Shown one piece after another: positions 8,163-15,154 of a stretch of DNA of 52,163 nt. Origin of the DNA: Fibrobacter sp. (GTDB lineage Bacteria; Fibrobacterota; Fibrobacteria; Fibrobacterales; Fibrobacteraceae); the NCBI RefSeq assembly GCF_017545445.1, contig NZ_JAFWOM010000120.1, forward strand, positions 1-52,163, in the 5' to 3' direction. The first letter of the stretch is position 1; each line of letters begins with the position of its first letter. The notes beneath the pieces were generated by a model. That model was not told the DNA's origin and made no database searches. It saw nothing but the letters and a program-made list of their open reading frames with translations. Position numbers and translations under genes: made by a program.

Positions 8163-9563
8163 ATGCTACGTTCAAAGTACCAAACGCTCACGGATTCTTT
8201 TTCCGAGAACGTCTTTAAAGCAAGAACTCAATCGAACCCCATTATGCTAGTGGTGCTGGGCTATCTATTGCTCATCGCTATCGGCACTGCGCTCTTAAGC
8301 CTGCCGCAATCCACTACGCGCCCTATTGATTTTATCGAAGCTTTCTTTACCGCTATGTCCGCCGTCTGCGTCACAGGGCTTTCCGTTGTCGATATCGCCT
8401 CCACATTTACGCACACCGGACTGTGGATTCTCGTCACGCTCATGCAATTAGGCGGACTCGGCATCATGACCGCATCCACGACGATTATCTTGCTTGCCGG
8501 TATGCATCCGGGATTCAGCCATCAGTCTGTATTCTTCTCCGAATTCACGCAAGAAGGTAACATTGACGCAGGCCGCATCCTCAAGGCCGTAATTCCGTTT
8601 ACGTTTGTCCTGGAACTGATTGGCGGCATCGTCTATTTTACGCAGTTTGAATCCATGGAAACCTACGACCGCGTCTTTTGTTCGATATTCCAAGCAGTGA
8701 GTTCGTTCTGCGGCGTTGGATTTACGTTGTTCCCCGACTCGCTTGAAAGTTTCCAGTACAATCCCGTCATGAACATCACCACCTGCATTCTCGTGCTGGC
8801 AGGCGGTTTCGGCTTTTTGGCCATCGCGGAGCTGCGCTACATCTTTGACTTTACGCATAAAGAAATCCGCCGCGTTTCGCTGCACACCCGCATCGCAACT
8901 TACGGCACCATCATCGTCATCGTCGCAAGCATCATCGTTTTCTCGTTCACCGAATGGAACAACCTCTTTAGCGGTCACTCCTTTAGCGAAAACACGCAGT
9001 CCGTATTGTTCATGGCGTTCACGAGCCGCACTGCAGGGCTCAATTCCGTCAACATTCCCGACCTCTCGCAAGCCTCGCTCTTTTTCTTTATCATCATCAT
9101 GTTCATCGGCGCAAACCCCGGTAGCTGCGGCGGGGGCATCAAGATTACAACTGCAGCGGTCATCGGGTTGCTCGGCATCAACAGACTCCTCGGCAGGGAA
9201 AAGACCCAAGTCCTCGGACGCACCATCCCGAACAACACCATTGATAAAGCGATTCGAATTTTCGTCGTCGCCATTGTCGTCATCGCGACGGCAACGCTAA
9301 TTTTACTTTGTACAGAAATTCCCTCCGGCGCGCATTACGCCGACAACGGGCCGTTCCTCAAGATCCTATTCGAAGTTGTCAGCGCCTATGCCACATGTGG
9401 ACTTTCCATGGGACTCACAAGCGAGCTCTCCCTTGTCGGGAAATACGTCATCTGCGTGGTCATGTTCATCGGACGCATGGGCCCCTTGTTCCTCATTTCC
9501 GCAGTCGCCGCCAAATTGCAAGATACCGCCTGGTTCGCCGAAGAAGACATAATGGTCGGCTGA
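8163..9563 (+). CDS. ktrB: Ktr/Trk potassium uptake channel subunit
   Basis: Integral membrane subunit of a potassium uptake system, 466 residues, with four M1-P-M2 repeats of the TrkH/KtrB superfamily. The four selectivity-filter loops are visible: SAVCVTGLSVV (Gly72), SSFCGVGFT (about 186), SRTAGLNSVN (about 291) and YATCGLSMGLT (about 412). Length and the single-RCK partner ktrA 460 bases downstream favour KtrB over the longer TrkH. Transport of K+ (possibly Na+-coupled) across the inner membrane is inferred from the family. ATG 8163 has no Shine-Dalgarno but has TAAATT at 8150-8155, 7 bases upstream, suggesting a leaderless message. Confidence 0.92.
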   Translation: MLRSKYQTLTDSFSENVFKARTQSNPIMLVVLGYLLLIAIGTALLSLPQSTTRPIDFIEAFFTAMSAVCVTGLSVVDIASTFTHTGLWILVTLMQLGGLGIMTASTTIILLAGMHPGFSHQSVFFSEFTQEGNIDAGRILKAVIPFTFVLELIGGIVYFTQFESMETYDRVFCSIFQAVSSFCGVGFTLFPDSLESFQYNPVMNITTCILVLAGGFGFLAIAELRYIFDFTHKEIRRVSLHTRIATYGTIIVIVASIIVFSFTEWNNLFSGHSFSENTQSVLFMAFTSRTAGLNSVNIPDLSQASLFFFIIIMFIGANPGSCGGGIKITTAAVIGLLGINRLLGREKTQVLGRTIPNNTIDKAIRIFVVAIVVIATATLILLCTEIPSGAHYADNGPFLKILFEVVSAYATCGLSMGLTSELSLVGKYVICVVMFIGRMGPLFLISAVAAKLQDTAWFAEEDIMVG

Positions 9564-9564
9564 T

Positions 9565-10012
9565 TAGACGAAAGAACGCTCGCGTTGCTCGCTATAGACG
9601 AAAGACGAAAGGCGTCATCCTGGAGGAAGTGCAACGTACCGATAGGATCCAATGCAGTGAGCAGTGGTTAGTGGTTAGTGATTAGAAAAAATGCAATAGA
9701 TTCCGTATCTGCTCCTTGAACTGTATGGATCCCCTACGCTCCGCTTCGAGGATGACAGTGGCCGCGACCCCATACCTGCACTCACTGCCTACTTCCTACT
9801 GTTTACTAACCACTAAAAAGAAACGCGGCTTCGCCACCTCTCGTCTAAATCCAAATAAGGTTTTAGGTCTTAGGTTGTAGGGATTAGGAACGCAAAAGAT
9901 TCCGTATCCGCTCTCAGAACTGTATGGATCCCCTCCCTTCGGTCGAGGATGACAGCTCCAAGATACCATCCTTCCTACTGCCTACTTCCTACTTCCTACT
10001 AACCACTAATAC
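9565..10012. repeat. Repeat-rich gap between ktrB and ktrA
   Basis: No gene is seen in these 450 bases. In order: TAGACGAAAGAACG...CTATAGACGAAAGACGA (9565-9609), matching the element at 191-233; a GTCATCC...GGATCC repeat (9613-9652); TTAGTGG-type heptads (9657-9685); two copies of a roughly 60-base unit running from TTCCGTATC to GGATGACAG (about 9699-9751 and 9899-9955), which share CTGTATGGATCCCCT; and C-rich heptads of the opposite orientation (CTACTTC, TAACCACTAA) at 9781-9816 and 9970-10010. The ktrA -10 element lies at the very end. Confidence 0.75.
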
Positions 10013-10018
10013 TATATT
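10013..10018 (+). promoter_or_regulatory. -10 element for a probable leaderless ktrA message
   Basis: TATATT ends 6 bases before the ktrA ATG at 10025. Transcription normally begins about 6-8 bases after a -10 hexamer, which would place the RNA 5' end at or next to the start codon. No Shine-Dalgarno is present. The -35 is not clear. Eight or more genes in the window show this spacing. Confidence 0.5.
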
Positions 10019-10024
10019 TACCGC

Positions 10025-10684
10025 ATGGCTTCTAGACAATTCGTTATTATCGGTCTTGGGAATTCGGCAAACTATCTTGCCCGTCATTTGACGTCGTTGG
10101 GTCATGACATCATGGTCATCGACTCGCATCCCGAAAAAGTCCAGGACTTCGCCAGCATGGTCTCTCAAGCTGTTGTCGCTGACAGTACCCGCAAAAAGCA
10201 GCTCGCCTCCATCCCGTCTTTGACCAAGGCAGATAGCGTTATCGTCTGCATCGGCAGCAACCTAGAAGCATCCCTCCTCACCATCCTGAACCTGAAAGAA
10301 CTCGGGGTCAAGCACATCATCGCAAAGTCGAGCAGTGCCGAACATACGAGCATTCTGGAAAAGCTCGGCGTCACGGACATTTTCCATCCAGAACGCGATG
10401 CCGCCATAAGCTTAGCCGAACGTTTGAACCGCCCGAACATGGTCGATTTCCTCCCGTTCATGGAAGGCTACTCCATCGTCGAGATCGTCTGCCCCAAGAG
10501 TTTTGTCGGAAAGACTTTGAAAGTGCTGTCGCTTACGCACAAGTACGGCGTACAAGTTATCGCCATCCGCGACCCGCAAGAGCCCACGCCCAAGATCGGT
10601 AACATCGCCGATGTCATCTTGCAAGAAGACGACGTGCTGTTCCTCATCGGCCCGAACGAGGCCCTTGATAAACTAAAAGACTAA
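10025..10684 (+). CDS. ktrA: Ktr potassium uptake regulatory subunit (RCK)
   Basis: Cytoplasmic gating subunit of the Ktr system, 219 residues with a single RCK unit: an N-terminal Rossmann nucleotide-binding domain (about 5-125) and a TrkA-C domain (about 140-219). The nucleotide-binding loop is GLGNSA (residues 10-15), a variant of GxGxxG, with Asp33 at the end of beta-2 as expected for NAD(H) or ADP/ATP ribose binding. The length matches KtrA rather than the doubled TrkA. It presumably assembles as a ring on KtrB. It has its own likely promoter and follows ktrB after a long repeat-filled gap, so the two may not share a transcript. Confidence 0.9.
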   Translation: MASRQFVIIGLGNSANYLARHLTSLGHDIMVIDSHPEKVQDFASMVSQAVVADSTRKKQLASIPSLTKADSVIVCIGSNLEASLLTILNLKELGVKHIIAKSSSAEHTSILEKLGVTDIFHPERDAAISLAERLNRPNMVDFLPFMEGYSIVEIVCPKSFVGKTLKVLSLTHKYGVQVIAIRDPQEPTPKIGNIADVILQEDDVLFLIGPNEALDKLKD

Positions 10685-10704
10685 ACTCCGTTTGGAAAGC
10701 TGTC

Positions 10705-10726
10705 ATCCCGGCCTTAGTGCCGGGAT
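10705..10726. repeat. REP-like hairpin between convergent genes
   Basis: ATCCCGGC (10705-10712), loop CTTAGT, GCCGGGAT (10719-10726), preceded by GTC. It lies between the convergent ktrA and perR ends and touches the perR stop codon. It belongs to the GTCATCCCGG family seen also at about 13777, 13822, 39815 and 51836. It may act as a bidirectional transcription stop, though no T-run follows. Confidence 0.6.
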
Positions 10727-11133
10727 CAGTTATTTGTAGAACATTTGTCGCACAGCCCGAACATATAAAGGAACGTCCCCGTCAAGGTGAATCCTGCGGG
10801 AATCATTTGCGTGCAATCCGGCGGCGGGAGCATCACGTCAAAAACTTTGCCGCACCCCTTGCACTTGAAATGGCTATGCGGCGTGCAATCCGCATCGTAG
10901 CGCAAAAAGCCGTCGCCAAAATCTAGCGAAATCGCCAAGTCGTTCGCCAGCAGCAGCTCCAATGTATTATAAACGGTCGTGCGCGAAAGCGACGGATACT
11001 CCGGCAAAAGAGCCGAATAAATTTCATCGACCGTCGGGTGCGTCTTGACGTTACGCAAATAGCGATAAACGCAGACCCTCTGCAATGAAGGCCTAACGCC
11101 ATGCTGCTTGAGTATGCTTGCCGTTTCTTGCAT
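10726..11133 (-). CDS. perR: Fur-family peroxide-type regulator (PerR-like)
   Basis: Dimeric metal-dependent DNA-binding repressor, 135 residues: winged helix (1-80) then metal/dimer domain. The PerR sensing ligands are all present with a constant offset of -5 from Bacillus subtilis PerR: H32, D80, H86, H88 and D99 (37, 85, 91, 93, 104 in PerR). D80 rather than Glu is the usual PerR versus Fur discriminator. The structural zinc pairs are C91-x2-C94 and C128-x2-C131. ATG 11133 is chosen because AGAGGG lies 6 bases upstream; in-frame codons to 11163 lack one. It follows the reverse rubrerythrin gene, an oxidative-stress enzyme typically in PerR regulons, with a terminator between. Specificity (peroxide versus iron or zinc) is inferred from the ligands. 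Confidence 0.85.
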   Translation of the reverse strand: MQETASILKQHGVRPSLQRVCVYRYLRNVKTHPTVDEIYSALLPEYPSLSRTTVYNTLELLLANDLAISLDFGDGFLRYDADCTPHSHFKCKGCGKVFDVMLPPPDCTQMIPAGFTLTGTFLYMFGLCDKCSTNN

Positions 11134-11168
11134 AGACACCCTCTTAAAAACTCCCTTAAACACCTTAT

Positions 11169-11197
11169 AAAAAAAGCGGCTCTCTTTCGAGAACCGC
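11169..11197 (-). terminator. Rho-independent terminator after reverse rubrerythrin
   Basis: On the minus strand: GCGGTTCTC, loop GAAA, GAGAGCCGC (11176-11197), then seven T. It lies 15 bases after the rubrerythrin stop and separates it from perR; perR may depend on read-through or its own promoter (TTATAAGG just after the T-run). Confidence 0.92.
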
Positions 11198-11212
11198 CCT
11201 TACACCTCAAAA

Positions 11213-11770
11213 TTACTTGAAGTAACGGCCCAGCAAGCCCTGGAATGCAGAGCCGTGGCGAGCTTCATCCTTGCACATTTCATGAACTGTGTCATGGATG
11301 GCATCGTAGCCGAGTTCCTTCGCACGCTTGGCCAAAGCGAGCTTGCCTTCAGTTGCACCCGCTTCGGCGGCCACGCGGAGTTCCAAGTTCTTCTTGGTGT
11401 CCGCATAGACGACTTCACCCAAGAGTTCTGCAAACTTGGCCGCGTGTTCCGCTTCTTCGAAAGCAATGCGCTTGTAAGCTTCGGCCACTTCCGGGAAACC
11501 TTCGCGGTCCGCTTGGCGGCTCATCGCAAGGTACATGCCCACTTCGGTACACTCGCCCGCAAAATTCTCGCGGAGGCCCTGTACCACCTCGGCATCCAAG
11601 CCCTGAGCGACACCGATCTTGTGTTCGTCCGCCCAGACAATCTTGCCACCGGCCGGCTGTTCGACCTTTTCGAAGAACTTGCTCTTCGGAGCATGGCACT
11701 GCGGGCATTCATCCGGTGCTTCCGGACCCATGTGAACGTAACCGCAAACTTTGCAAACCCAGACTTTCAT
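11213..11770 (-). CDS. Reverse rubrerythrin (rubredoxin-ferritin-like peroxidase)
   Basis: Cytoplasmic non-haem diiron enzyme of 185 residues that reduces hydrogen peroxide (and indirectly O2) with electrons from NADH or rubredoxin reductases in anaerobes. The rubredoxin domain comes first (C6-x2-C9 and C22-x2-C25) and the four-helix ferritin-like domain second (about 50-185), with diiron ligands in [15 protein letters not shown] and KDEARH. This order is the reverse of classical rubrerythrin and matches clostridial revRbr/NADH peroxidase. ATG 11770 follows AGGAG with 8 bases spacing. The promoter and palindromic operator at 11822-11864 and the adjacent PerR-like gene suggest peroxide-inducible repression. 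Confidence 0.93.
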   Translation of the reverse strand: MKVWVCKVCGYVHMGPEAPDECPQCHAPKSKFFEKVEQPAGGKIVWADEHKIGVAQGLDAEVVQGLRENFAGECTEVGMYLAMSRQADREGFPEVAEAYKRIAFEEAEHAAKFAELLGEVVYADTKKNLELRVAAEAGATEGKLALAKRAKELGYDAIHDTVHEMCKDEARHGSAFQGLLGRYFK

Positions 11771-11821
11771 ATTTTCTCCTTCTCCGCATCGCGGAAATTG
11801 ATAAAGAAATTTGTAATTAAT

Positions 11822-11838
11822 TTTGTAATTATTACAAA
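11822..11838 (-). promoter_or_regulatory. Probable PerR/Fur-type operator
   Basis: TTTGTAAT-T-ATTACAAA is a perfect 17-bp inverted repeat. It overlaps the end of the -10 hexamer (11837-11842) of the reverse rubrerythrin promoter and covers the expected transcription start, an ideal place for a repressor. An extra half-site TTTGTAAT lies at 11810-11817. The 8-1-8 form resembles Fur/PerR boxes in symmetry and AT content. That the neighbouring PerR-like protein binds it is inferred. Confidence 0.75.
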
Positions 11839-11864
11839 TATAAAATTATTTCAAACTTTGTCAA
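11837..11864 (-). promoter_or_regulatory. Sigma-70 promoter of reverse rubrerythrin
   Basis: Minus strand: -35 TTGACA (11859-11864), 16-base spacer, -10 TATATT (11837-11842). A consensus -35 is rare in this window. The leader to ATG 11770 is about 60 bases and carries a Shine-Dalgarno sequence. Confidence 0.8.
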
Positions 11865-11924
11865 GCTCAAAACAACCTTATTCCATAAATATTCATTAAA
11901 ATTTTGAAAAAAGATGCGATTCGA

Positions 11925-11951
11925 TAAAAAAAACAGCCCTTACGAGCTGTT
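11925..11951 (-). terminator. Weak Rho-independent terminator
   Basis: On the minus strand AACAGC (11946-11951), 8-base loop, GCTGTT (11932-11937), running into eight T. The stem is only 6 bp but the T-run is strong; it lies 36 bases after the stop of the exported-protein gene. Confidence 0.65.
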
Positions 11952-11986
11952 AAAACTTTTGCAAATTTCGTGGTTCGATTCGCGAT

Positions 11987-12565
11987 TTAGAACGCAGCCG
12001 CTTCAGCAGGTTTTTCACGACCAGCACGCTTGTCCGCTTCTGTCGCAAGTTGACGATGCGTCACAGAACCGATAGCAAAGTAGCGGCTACCCTTCTGCAC
12101 TACGGCCGTATAAGCGTTCAACGCCTTCACCGAGAACCATTCCTGATAGAAGTTATGAACGTTTTCCTTGAGGCTGGAAAGTTCGCTAATGGCAGGAGCC
12201 GCCGAAGCCTTGCCGTACTTGAGCGTAAACTGATCGGACATGTAGGCGACCGCTTCAAAAGTCTTGTTCAAGCGAGCGCGTTCTACCCGACCCGTACGGA
12301 TTTCAAAAGCATAGAACTTGTCATTCTTGTTGAATATAAAATCGACCTGCACAGGCAGTTCACCGAACATATACACAGGAATGACCACGCGTTCACCGAC
12401 ACCACTCTGACCGTAAGGCTCGTAACCTTTCTTCATCATTTCTTCGATAACGGTTTCGCGGGAAGAACCAAAAGGGATGCCTGCAAAATTATTCTGAGAC
12501 TGCGCTTGCGCTCCTAGCGAAAGCACGAGAATCAAGAAGGTAATAATAACTCCGAATTTAGACAC
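11987..12565 (-). CDS. Exported protein of unknown function
   Basis: Unrecognised protein of 192 residues with a clear signal peptide (MSKFGVIITFLILVLSLGAQAQS, cleavage near AQA) and so probably periplasmic or surface-exposed. The mature part begins NNFAGIPFGSSRETVIEEMMKKGYEP, a pattern like small exported domains that start with a 'G-I-P-F-G-s' motif and form mixed alpha/beta folds. The codon at 12574 is a GTG, and a second GTG at 12565 has AGAGG 8 bases upstream; the second is preferred. The C-terminus is Ala/Glu/Lys-rich and likely disordered. Divergent from aroC, with its own promoter. Confidence 0.7.
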   Translation of the reverse strand: MSKFGVIITFLILVLSLGAQAQSQNNFAGIPFGSSRETVIEEMMKKGYEPYGQSGVGERVVIPVYMFGELPVQVDFIFNKNDKFYAFEIRTGRVERARLNKTFEAVAYMSDQFTLKYGKASAAPAISELSSLKENVHNFYQEWFSVKALNAYTAVVQKGSRYFAIGSVTHRQLATEADKRAGREKPAEAAAF

Positions 12566-12585
12566 GATTGGCACCTCTATTGTAA

Positions 12586-12614
12586 AAGATAGTAAACTTT
12601 TTTCCAGTAAGCAA
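12586..12614 (-). promoter_or_regulatory. Promoter of the exported-protein gene
   Basis: Minus strand: -35 TTGCTT (12609-12614), 17-base spacer, -10 TATCTT (12586-12591). The start codon follows about 20 bases after the -10, leaving room for the AGAGG ribosome site. It faces away from the aroC promoter. Confidence 0.6.
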
Positions 12615-12652
12615 AAATTTCAGTTAAAAAAAAGTTTTTTTAGACCAGTATC

Positions 12653-12658
12653 TATATT
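12653..12658 (+). promoter_or_regulatory. -10 element for a probable leaderless aroC message
   Basis: TATATT ends 7 bases before the aroC ATG at 12666, and no Shine-Dalgarno is visible. The upstream A- and T-runs (12624-12641) give no clear -35. Confidence 0.5.
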
Positions 12659-12665
12659 TGAGCAC

Positions 12666-13751
12666 ATGTCAAGCACATTTGGAAAGATTTTTGCAGTCAC
12701 GACATGGGGCGAATCCCATGGTCCAGCGGTCGGAGCAGTCCTCGACGGTTGCCCAGCCGGTCTCCCCATCACCGAAGAGATGATCCAGGCGGAACTGAAC
12801 CGCAGGCGGCCAGGCCAAGGCAAAGTAACAACAGCCCGCAATGAAAAAGACCAGGTCAAAATTCTTTCCGGCGTTTTCGAAGGCAAATCGACAGGCACGC
12901 CGATTTCTTTCGTCGTTTTTAACGAAGATCAGCACAGCAACGACTATTCCGAAATTGCCAAATGGTACAGACCGGGGCATGCAGACCTCTGCTACGACCT
13001 CAAGTACGGGTTCCGCGATTACCGTGGCGGCGGCAGAAGTTCCGCCCGCGAAACCATCGGTCGCGTTGCCGCAGGCGCTGTCGCAAAAGCGCTTTTGAAA
13101 ACGGTCGCAAACACGGAATTCCTTTCGTGGGTTGCCTCCGTTGGCGACGTCGATTGCCCAGCCTTGGACATGAACGCCCTCACGCTTGAGCAGATCGAAG
13201 CATCCCCCGTCCGCTGCCCAGATGAAGACGCCAGCCAAAAGATGGAAGCCGCCATCCTCGATGCGAAGTCAAACGGCGATAGCATTGGCGGAACAGTTTC
13301 GCTCTTCGTCAAGAATCCGCCGATCGCTCTCGGCGAACCTGTATTCGACAGGCTTGACGCTTTGCTTGCGCAGGCGATGCTCTCCATCCCGGCATGCAAG
13401 GGCTTTGAAATCGGAAGTGGCTTTGCAGCGGCTCGTATGCACGGCAGCGAACACAACGACGAAATCTATTGCGAAGGCGACATCTACCGCACCCGCACGA
13501 ACAACGCAGGCGGAAGCCTTGGCGGTATTTCGAACGGCGAACCCATTTACTGCCGCATGGCATTCAAGCCGACCGCCACGATTTCCCAATTGCAGAAAAC
13601 CGCCGGACGCGGTCACGAAAACGGAGAGCTTGCCGCCAGAGGCAGGCACGATCCTTGCGTCGCCGTCCGCGCTCCTGTGATTGTAGAAAGCATGGCGGCC
13701 CTCGTTCTTGCCGACTTGTATCTACAACAAAAACGCAATTGCCTTGATTAA
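12666..13751 (+). CDS. aroC: Chorismate synthase
   Basis: Last enzyme of the shikimate pathway: converts 5-enolpyruvylshikimate-3-phosphate to chorismate using reduced FMN, in the cytoplasm; chorismate feeds aromatic amino acids, folate and quinones. 361 residues, the normal length. Family signatures are intact: GESHG (His18), RRRPGQG, the GGGRSSARET block (about 120-129), AGGSLGGISNG, and GRHDPCVAVRAP near the C-terminus. No frame breaks. It is followed directly by the lpxK frame: the TAA stop abuts a GTG at 13752. Confidence 0.97.
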   Translation: MSSTFGKIFAVTTWGESHGPAVGAVLDGCPAGLPITEEMIQAELNRRRPGQGKVTTARNEKDQVKILSGVFEGKSTGTPISFVVFNEDQHSNDYSEIAKWYRPGHADLCYDLKYGFRDYRGGGRSSARETIGRVAAGAVAKALLKTVANTEFLSWVASVGDVDCPALDMNALTLEQIEASPVRCPDEDASQKMEAAILDAKSNGDSIGGTVSLFVKNPPIALGEPVFDRLDALLAQAMLSIPACKGFEIGSGFAAARMHGSEHNDEIYCEGDIYRTRTNNAGGSLGGISNGEPIYCRMAFKPTATISQLQKTAGRGHENGELAARGRHDPCVAVRAPVIVESMAALVLADLYLQQKRNCLD

Positions 13752-14786
13752 GTGAAAGCTTCTACAATCAATTTGTCACCCCGGATTCATTCCGGGGTCT
13801 GTAATGAAAAAGAAAACCGATCCCGGCACTGTGGCCGGGAAGACACCAAAGAATTAGATCAAAAAAATAATACAGCAAACGGCTTATCATTACTGCGACT
13901 TGTAGCCACCGCATTCTACCGAGTTGCGTACAAATTACACCATAAAATCTTTTTGCGACCACAGCCGCCGCTCCATGCATGCGTCATCATCGTCGGGAGC
14001 TATTTGGCAGGCGGTGCCGGCAAAACGCCTTTTACCATTTGGCTCGCAAAGCGACTTATCGAACAAGGTAAAAACGTAGCTGTACTTTGCCACCGTGCCG
14101 CATGGGACGAGTTCATCTTATTGCAAAAAGAACTCGAAAGCAACCCGGCACAAGTCTCGCAACTCCAGCAAAACGGATCAACATCAACACAGCCCGAAGT
14201 AAAAGTTTTCGCGACAAAAAACCGCTACAAAACCGCGAAAGAGATTCAAGACAAATTCAACATCATTCTCTGCGACGACGGATTCGAAGACACTCGCTTT
14301 ACTGGAACCACAAGAATTTGCCTCGACTGGCAAGAGCCACCGCAAACAGTATCAAGCCTTTGGCCCGCAGGCATTTTCCGCAGTTTAAAGCAAGATCACG
14401 ACGAAAACGAAATTATCCATCTCGATTGCTATGGAAAAAAATGCAAAGACGACGCGCCTCCATTATTCCCTGACATACAATTCTCCATCGAGTCCCTAAC
14501 AAACTATAAACACGGACAGTCTCTCGCGGCAACAGTCATTTGCGGTCTCGGTTCTCCGCAGCGATTTATCAATGATATTCGAGCATTCGGAGTTGCAATC
14601 GAAAAAAGTATCATCCGCCCAGACCACGACAAGCATTTTGTGCAAATCGTCGAAGCGGAAATAGCGAAAGGCAAAGACATAGTCCTTTCACAAAAAGACG
14701 CATGCCGCTTGCCGCAATCGCTCCTCGCCCACCCGAAACTTCATATCGCCATTCAAAAAATCAACGTGTTGAGAAGCCCATTTTAA
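13752..14786 (+). CDS. lpxK: Divergent tetraacyldisaccharide 4'-kinase
   Basis: Probable lipid A 4'-kinase (phosphorylates the tetraacyldisaccharide 1-phosphate at the inner membrane). The frame has 344 codons. Matching features: a hydrophobic/basic N-terminal segment (LLRLVATAFYRVAYKLHHK), P-loop SYLAGGAGKTPF (about 82-93), DDGF at the position of DDGLQH, WPAGIFRS at the position of LPAGPLRE, and CGLGSPQRFINDIRAFGV...RPDHDKHF near the C-terminus. Odd: the SRGYGG motif is replaced by CHRAAWDE, and DDGLQH by DDGFED. The frame contains no internal Met; the only usable GTG/TTG codons lie within or before two REP-like hairpins at 13777-13845, so the first 35-40 residues come from repeat DNA. Kinase activity is therefore uncertain. 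Confidence 0.75.
   Translation: MKASTINLSPRIHSGVCNEKENRSRHCGREDTKELDQKNNTANGLSLLRLVATAFYRVAYKLHHKIFLRPQPPLHACVIIVGSYLAGGAGKTPFTIWLAKRLIEQGKNVAVLCHRAAWDEFILLQKELESNPAQVSQLQQNGSTSTQPEVKVFATKNRYKTAKEIQDKFNIILCDDGFEDTRFTGTTRICLDWQEPPQTVSSLWPAGIFRSLKQDHDENEIIHLDCYGKKCKDDAPPLFPDIQFSIESLTNYKHGQSLAATVICGLGSPQRFINDIRAFGVAIEKSIIRPDHDKHFVQIVEAEIAKGKDIVLSQKDACRLPQSLLAHPKLHIAIQKINVLRSPF
13777..13845 (+). repeat. Two REP-like hairpins inside the 5' part of lpxK
   Basis: ACCCCGGA/TCCGGGGT (about 13778-13799) and TCCCGGC/GCCGGGA (about 13823-13842). They match the GTCA-CCCGG...CCGGG-T family that elsewhere in the window lies only between genes. Here they sit in frame between the aroC stop and the first conserved LpxK residues. 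Confidence 0.65.
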
Positions 14787-14823
14787 TAAATCACAAAACT
14801 ACGCGTAACATTCCTTTGTGCCA

Positions 14824-15093
14824 CACCTATTTTATACCTATAAAACAGGAAATAATGAAGTTTTACAGGTACAGGAAACTTCGTTTTATAAATTCGAACC
14901 TATAAAATCTGAAAAATACAGTTTTTATAGGTACAATTTCTTAATTTCACACACAAATTAGTCCCAAAATTACCTATAAAACATGAATTTAACGTTATTT
15001 ATAAGTACAAGCTCAATAGAATTCGCCCTACAGAATGGGAAACAGTCTGTTTTTGTACCTATGAAAATGCACAAAATAAAATTTTATAGGTAC
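14824..15093. repeat. Cluster of four GTACCTATAAAA inverted repeats
   Basis: The gap 14787-15154 holds no gene. It contains four inverted-repeat units built on TACCTATAAAA: arms 14835-14846/14860-14871, 14898-14907/14923-14932, 14971-14980/14998-15007 and 15055-15067/15081-15093. Arms match at 9-12 positions, loops are 13-17 bases, and unit starts are 63, 73 and 84 bases apart. Extra half-sites occur at 14824-14833 (CACCTATTTT) and 14883-14892 (GTTTTATAAA). The AT-rich spacers are not conserved. They lie directly upstream of the FISUMP gene pair and could be multiple operators or RNA hairpins. Confidence 0.8.
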
Positions 15094-15141
15094 GCTTCTC
15101 GTTTTTTGGAGTTAAAAGTAATTTTTTCATTTCCTTTTTTG

Positions 15142-15147
15142 TATTTT
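15142..15147 (+). promoter_or_regulatory. -10 element before the two-FISUMP lipoprotein
   Basis: TATTTT ends 7 bases before ATG 15155 and no Shine-Dalgarno is present, matching the leaderless spacing seen at other genes here. The surrounding sequence is T-rich, so the exact hexamer is uncertain. Confidence 0.4.
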
Positions 15148-15154
15148 ATTCTTT

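Noticed and set aside
8448..9209. 253-codon minus-strand frame inside ktrB
   Set aside because: Antisense to ktrB, whose four filter motifs are intact; highly charged composition typical of shadows.
14824..15093. Possible CRISPR array
   Set aside because: The repeats are inverted pairs of 10-13 bases with variable spacing of 63-84 bases, no 25-40 base direct repeat, and no cas genes in the window.
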